Assembly: GCA_029573365.1 (NCBI GenBank)
Contig: JAKQGD010000538.1
Location: 1-8,812, forward strand
Source: Bacteroidota bacterium
Lineage (GTDB): Bacteria; Bacteroidota; Bacteroidia; Chitinophagales; Saprospiraceae
Reading direction: 5' to 3'
Length of the DNA: 8,812 nucleotides
The notes beneath the pieces were generated by a model. The model made no database searches and was not told where the DNA came from. It was given only the letters and a program-made list of their open reading frames with translations. Of the stretch, positions 7,048 through 8,812 are shown piece by piece; position 1 is the first letter of the stretch; every line of letters begins with the position of its first letter. The position numbers and the translations under genes are program-made.

Positions 7048-7105
7048 TCCAAATGTATCATCCTGACATTAGAGACTTTTCAACCTACGATTAGAAAAAC
7101 GTGAT

Positions 7106-7113
7106 TATATTTG
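7106..7113 (+). promoter_or_regulatory. -7 promoter element for the CHAP gene
   Basis: TATATTTG exactly fits the Bacteroidota -7 consensus TAnnTTTG and lies 35 bp before the ATG at 7149. A TTTT run at 7077-7080 sits roughly where a -33 box would be, but it is not a clean TTTG and the gap (25 bp) is a little long. Its location between wecB and the CHAP gene suggests that the latter is transcribed separately from the glycan operon, at least in part. Confidence 0.42.
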
Positions 7114-7148
7114 TTGCTCATTTTCAGTCAGATTTTAAAAAAAGGCTT

Positions 7149-7718
7149 ATGTCAGGGAAATTAAGATTGTGTGTTTTAGGCTTTGTTTTTATATTTTCCA
7201 ATTCATTTTATACCGACAATATAGAAATAGGCTCAAGAATTGATGCGTTTAATGGAGTAAATGTCTACTACAACGGTCATGACTTTACGCATACCCGTGG
7301 CAGAAATGTGGCTCCTGACGGTTATAATCTGGGTCTGAAATACCAGTGTGTGGAGTTTGTCAAAAGGTATTACTACGAAGTCTATGGACACAAAATGCCC
7401 AATGCCTTTGGCAATGCAAAAGACTTTTTTGATAAAGGCCTCGAGGACAAAGCATTTAATAAAAAAAGAGGGTTGATGCAATACCGCAATGTCAGAGAAT
7501 ATGAACCCAAAGTACATGACATTCTAGTGTATGACGGCTACGAAGGCAACAGATTTGGTCATGTGGCCATCATTTCAAAGGTAACAGACGAAGAGGTAGA
7601 GATTATCCAACAGAATATGGGCACAAAGACAAGGCTCAGGATACCACTGGTGAAGTTCTATCAGTACTGGACCATAGCAGACTACAATATCCTGGGCTGG
7701 CTGCGGAAGGAAGACTGA
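7149..7718 (+). CDS. Secreted CHAP-domain cysteine amidase
   Basis: From the ATG at 7149 the protein has 189 residues. It has a short leader (SGKLRLCVLGFVFIFSNSF, 2-20), then one CHAP domain filling the rest. The presumed nucleophile is Cys67 in GLKYQCVEFVKRYYYEVYG (62-80), the general base His138 in RFGHVAII (135-142), and the third polar residue Gln155 or Asn156 in EIIQQNMG (151-158). DILVYDG (124-130) is the usual strand before the His. The 'YNLGLKYQCVEF' signature resembles the amidase half of glutathionylspermidine synthetase/amidase as well as peptidoglycan-cleaving CHAP enzymes. With an export leader, peptidoglycan hydrolysis in the periplasm is the more likely role. The frame extends upstream to a GTG at 7101, but the extra 16 residues precede the signal-like leader and overlap the -7 box. 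AAAAGG (7140-7145) lies just before the ATG, supporting the shorter form. It follows wecB by 101 bp. Confidence 0.85.
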   Translation: MSGKLRLCVLGFVFIFSNSFYTDNIEIGSRIDAFNGVNVYYNGHDFTHTRGRNVAPDGYNLGLKYQCVEFVKRYYYEVYGHKMPNAFGNAKDFFDKGLEDKAFNKKRGLMQYRNVREYEPKVHDILVYDGYEGNRFGHVAIISKVTDEEVEIIQQNMGTKTRLRIPLVKFYQYWTIADYNILGWLRKED

Positions 7719-7753
7719 TTAATTTTAATAACCCGTGTTTGAGCCTGATTCTG

Positions 7754-7786
7754 TTTCCCATCCTTTGTTGGTTTATTTCCCATCCT
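7754..7786. repeat. 11-bp direct repeat TTTCCCATCCT
   Basis: TTTCCCATCCT occurs at 7754-7764 and again at 7776-7786, with starts 22 bp apart (about two helical turns), in the convergent intergenic region. It may be a paired protein-binding site or the residue of a small duplication. It has no obvious link to either flanking gene. Confidence 0.4.
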
Positions 7787-7830
7787 AACCCTGCCATGCA
7801 AGGGAAGAGGCACTTAGGAGTATCATCATG

Positions 7831-7902
7831 CGTAGCCCAGGGCTTCAGCCCGGGGTATAAAGGCCCAGAAAAAAGAAGCAGGGCTTTAGCCCTGAAGGTA
7901 CG
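7831..7902. repeat. Inverted pair of REP-like palindromes (BIME/REPIN-like)
   Basis: Two GC-rich hairpins share the core CAGGGCTTYAGCCC. One is at 7836-7855: CCC and GGGC stems around TTCA with one mismatch. The other is at 7879-7894: CAGGGC-TTTA-GCCCTG, perfect. The left copy is preceded by GTAG (7832-7835), the tetranucleotide often found 5' of REP palindromes. The right end reads TACG (7899-7902), the mirror of CGTA at 7831-7834, so the 72-bp unit has inverted ends. This is the layout of REP doublets moved by REP-associated tyrosine transposases (RAYT). No transposase is in the window. The position between two convergent genes is also typical. Confidence 0.6.
7867..7894 (-). terminator. 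Candidate terminator of the T9SS cargo gene
   Basis: Read on the minus strand, 16 nt after the TGA of the T9SS gene, the hairpin CAGGGC-TAAA-GCCCTG is followed by CTTCTTTTTTCT. A stable 6-bp GC stem followed by a U-rich run fits an intrinsic terminator, with the U-tract offset by about 3 nt. It is the right half of the REP-like pair, so one element may serve both descriptions. There is no comparable T-tract for the + strand CHAP gene. Confidence 0.45.
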
Positions 7903-7909
7903 TAATTAA

Positions 7910-8812
7910 TCAGTGCTTGACCACCCGGAACACCCGGATGTCCGCATCATTTAACAGCCGCACCGTATAGGTACCCGAAGAAAGGTTTGACAAATCCAGA
8001 CTGTTGTTGCCTGGTTCACCCAAAGTTTCTGAAACCAGTCTTCCCGCAGCATCGATCACCCTTACTGAGCATTCTTCACCAAGTGTAAAGCTTACATGTC
8101 CCGTAGTAGGGTTAGGGTGCATCTCGATATTGCGAAGAGTAGAAAAACGAACTTTTCTGGTTTCGGTACGGTGGCTGCCACCATCAAAATCTTTCTGGTT
8201 GAGTCTGTAATAATTGATCCCGGCTTGAGGTTTATTATCGGTCCAGGTATAACTGATCTCTTTTGAAGAATTGCCATGACCCTTTACAAAACCAATCATA
8301 TCCCAGGATATTCCGTCCGTACTCCGTTCGATCTCAAAGCCATCGTTGTTGGTTTCTGAGGCAGTGGACCAGAAGAGGTCGACGGATTTGTTATTGGTCT
8401 TTAAATAAAAAGAGAGCAATTCAACAGGTAAAACGACAAAACCAGAGGTAATAGGTGTCTGGTTAATTCTCAACAGATCATGACTGTCCCACCCGGGTGT
8501 CAAGGACAAACCATCATTAATTATTTCCAAATGGATCGTCCGCCCATTAGTAAAAGGTTGTGTCGAATTGTACACGATATATATGCGGGTACAATTATTA
8601 TTCAGTGGTACATTGATATTATCGGAGCCATAAACATTATCAGAATTGCTTCCCGAATTTGACCCCAATAATGTTCCCTGCAATGTTTCATTTCCATTAA
8701 AAGTCTCGCTCCCCGTGGAATTTTCATAATACAACTTGAAGGCATCATTTGCAATATCACTGCCTTCCAATGCAGTGCCGGCATTAGTAAAAAACAGCCT
8801 TCGTAAATGTGT
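7910..8812 (-). CDS. T9SS type A sorting domain protein, C-terminal part (5' end outside window)
   Basis: The frame is open from the right edge to the TGA at 7910-7912, giving 300 residues of a longer secreted protein. No initiator is needed inside the window; a TTG at 8770 is not a convincing start. Residues about 1-123 (LRRLFFTNAGTALEGSDI..., KLYYENSTGSETFNG, NNNCTRIYIVYN, DGLSLTPGWDS) resemble beta-sandwich modules of Bacteroidota surface proteins. A fibronectin-III-like module follows at about 127-225 (LPVELLSFYLKTNNKSVDLFWSTASETNNDGFEIERS... INYYRLNQKDFDG). The last 70 or so residues are a Por secretion signal: MHPNPTTGHVSFTL, VRVIDAAGRLV, DLSNLSSGTYTVRLL and the basic end RVVKH. Type IX cargo of this class crosses the outer membrane and is usually cleaved at this domain, then anchored or released. 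Catalytic or adhesive function must lie upstream, outside the window. It is convergent with the CHAP gene. Confidence 0.88.
   Translation of the reverse strand, partial: THLRRLFFTNAGTALEGSDIANDAFKLYYENSTGSETFNGNETLQGTLLGSNSGSNSDNVYGSDNINVPLNNNCTRIYIVYNSTQPFTNGRTIHLEIINDGLSLTPGWDSHDLLRINQTPITSGFVVLPVELLSFYLKTNNKSVDLFWSTASETNNDGFEIERSTDGISWDMIGFVKGHGNSSKEISYTWTDNKPQAGINYYRLNQKDFDGGSHRTETRKVRFSTLRNIEMHPNPTTGHVSFTLGEECSVRVIDAAGRLVSETLGEPGNNSLDLSNLSSGTYTVRLLNDADIRVFRVVKH

Noticed and set aside
7101..7148. GTG start for the CHAP protein
   Set aside because: The extension precedes the signal-like leader and overlaps an exact -7 promoter box; ATG 7149 is better supported.
8768..8770. TTG start for the T9SS protein
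   Set aside because: The frame stays open to the window edge (codons to 8812) and the protein is clearly an internal-to-C-terminal part of a larger one.
1..8812. CRISPR array, tRNA, rRNA or insertion sequence
   Set aside because: I saw no regularly spaced repeats, cloverleaf with a CCA-type end, rRNA-like sequence or transposase gene. The only mobile-type signal is the REP-like pair at 7831-7902.

Overview
The window looks like a chromosomal segment of a member of the Bacteroidota, possibly from the Saprospiria/Chitinophagia side, though the exact group cannot be fixed from sequence alone. The reasons are a Por/type IX secretion (T9SS) C-terminal sorting domain, a Bacteroidota-type DUF4846 lipoprotein and YfhO protein, starts mostly preceded by A-rich stretches rather than strong Shine-Dalgarno sites, and several matches to the Bacteroidota -7 promoter element TAnnTTTG.

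Layout. Positions 1-171 are the last 56 codons of a gene that reads like the C terminus of a type I restriction subunit (HsdR). A 379-bp gene-free stretch follows. Its first half is strikingly A/C-rich on the + strand and carries two hairpins; its second half holds a promoter candidate and a 12-bp palindrome abutting the next start codon. Next come two single envelope genes: a DUF4846 lipoprotein (551-1420) and an unrecognised exported or membrane protein (1504-2082). A 151-bp intergenic region with five CGTAA words leads into a tight three-gene glycan operon: YfhO-type GT-C membrane protein (2234-4645), GT4 glycosyltransferase (4655-5971) and non-hydrolysing UDP-GlcNAc 2-epimerase WecB (5968-7047). 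The spacings are 9 bp and a 4-bp ATGA overlap. A separately promoted small CHAP-domain cysteine amidase follows (best start 7149, end 7718). A convergent intergenic region (7719-7909) contains an inverted pair of REP-like palindromes, one of which also resembles a terminator for the opposing gene. The window ends inside the 3' part of a minus-strand T9SS cargo protein (7910-8812, truncated at the window edge).

How it fits together. The operon probably makes or decorates a surface glycan: WecB supplies UDP-ManNAc, GT4 transfers a sugar from an activated donor in the cytoplasm, and YfhO acts in the membrane, by family analogy with a lipid-linked sugar donor. The CHAP protein is a likely peptidoglycan or amide hydrolase. 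The DUF4846 lipoprotein shows a Cys/His arrangement that resembles the same papain-like fold. I see no clear previously undescribed multi-gene system. The most useful leads are the possible enzymatic nature of DUF4846, the REP pair, the CGTAA cluster ahead of yfhO, and the start-site correction for the CHAP gene.
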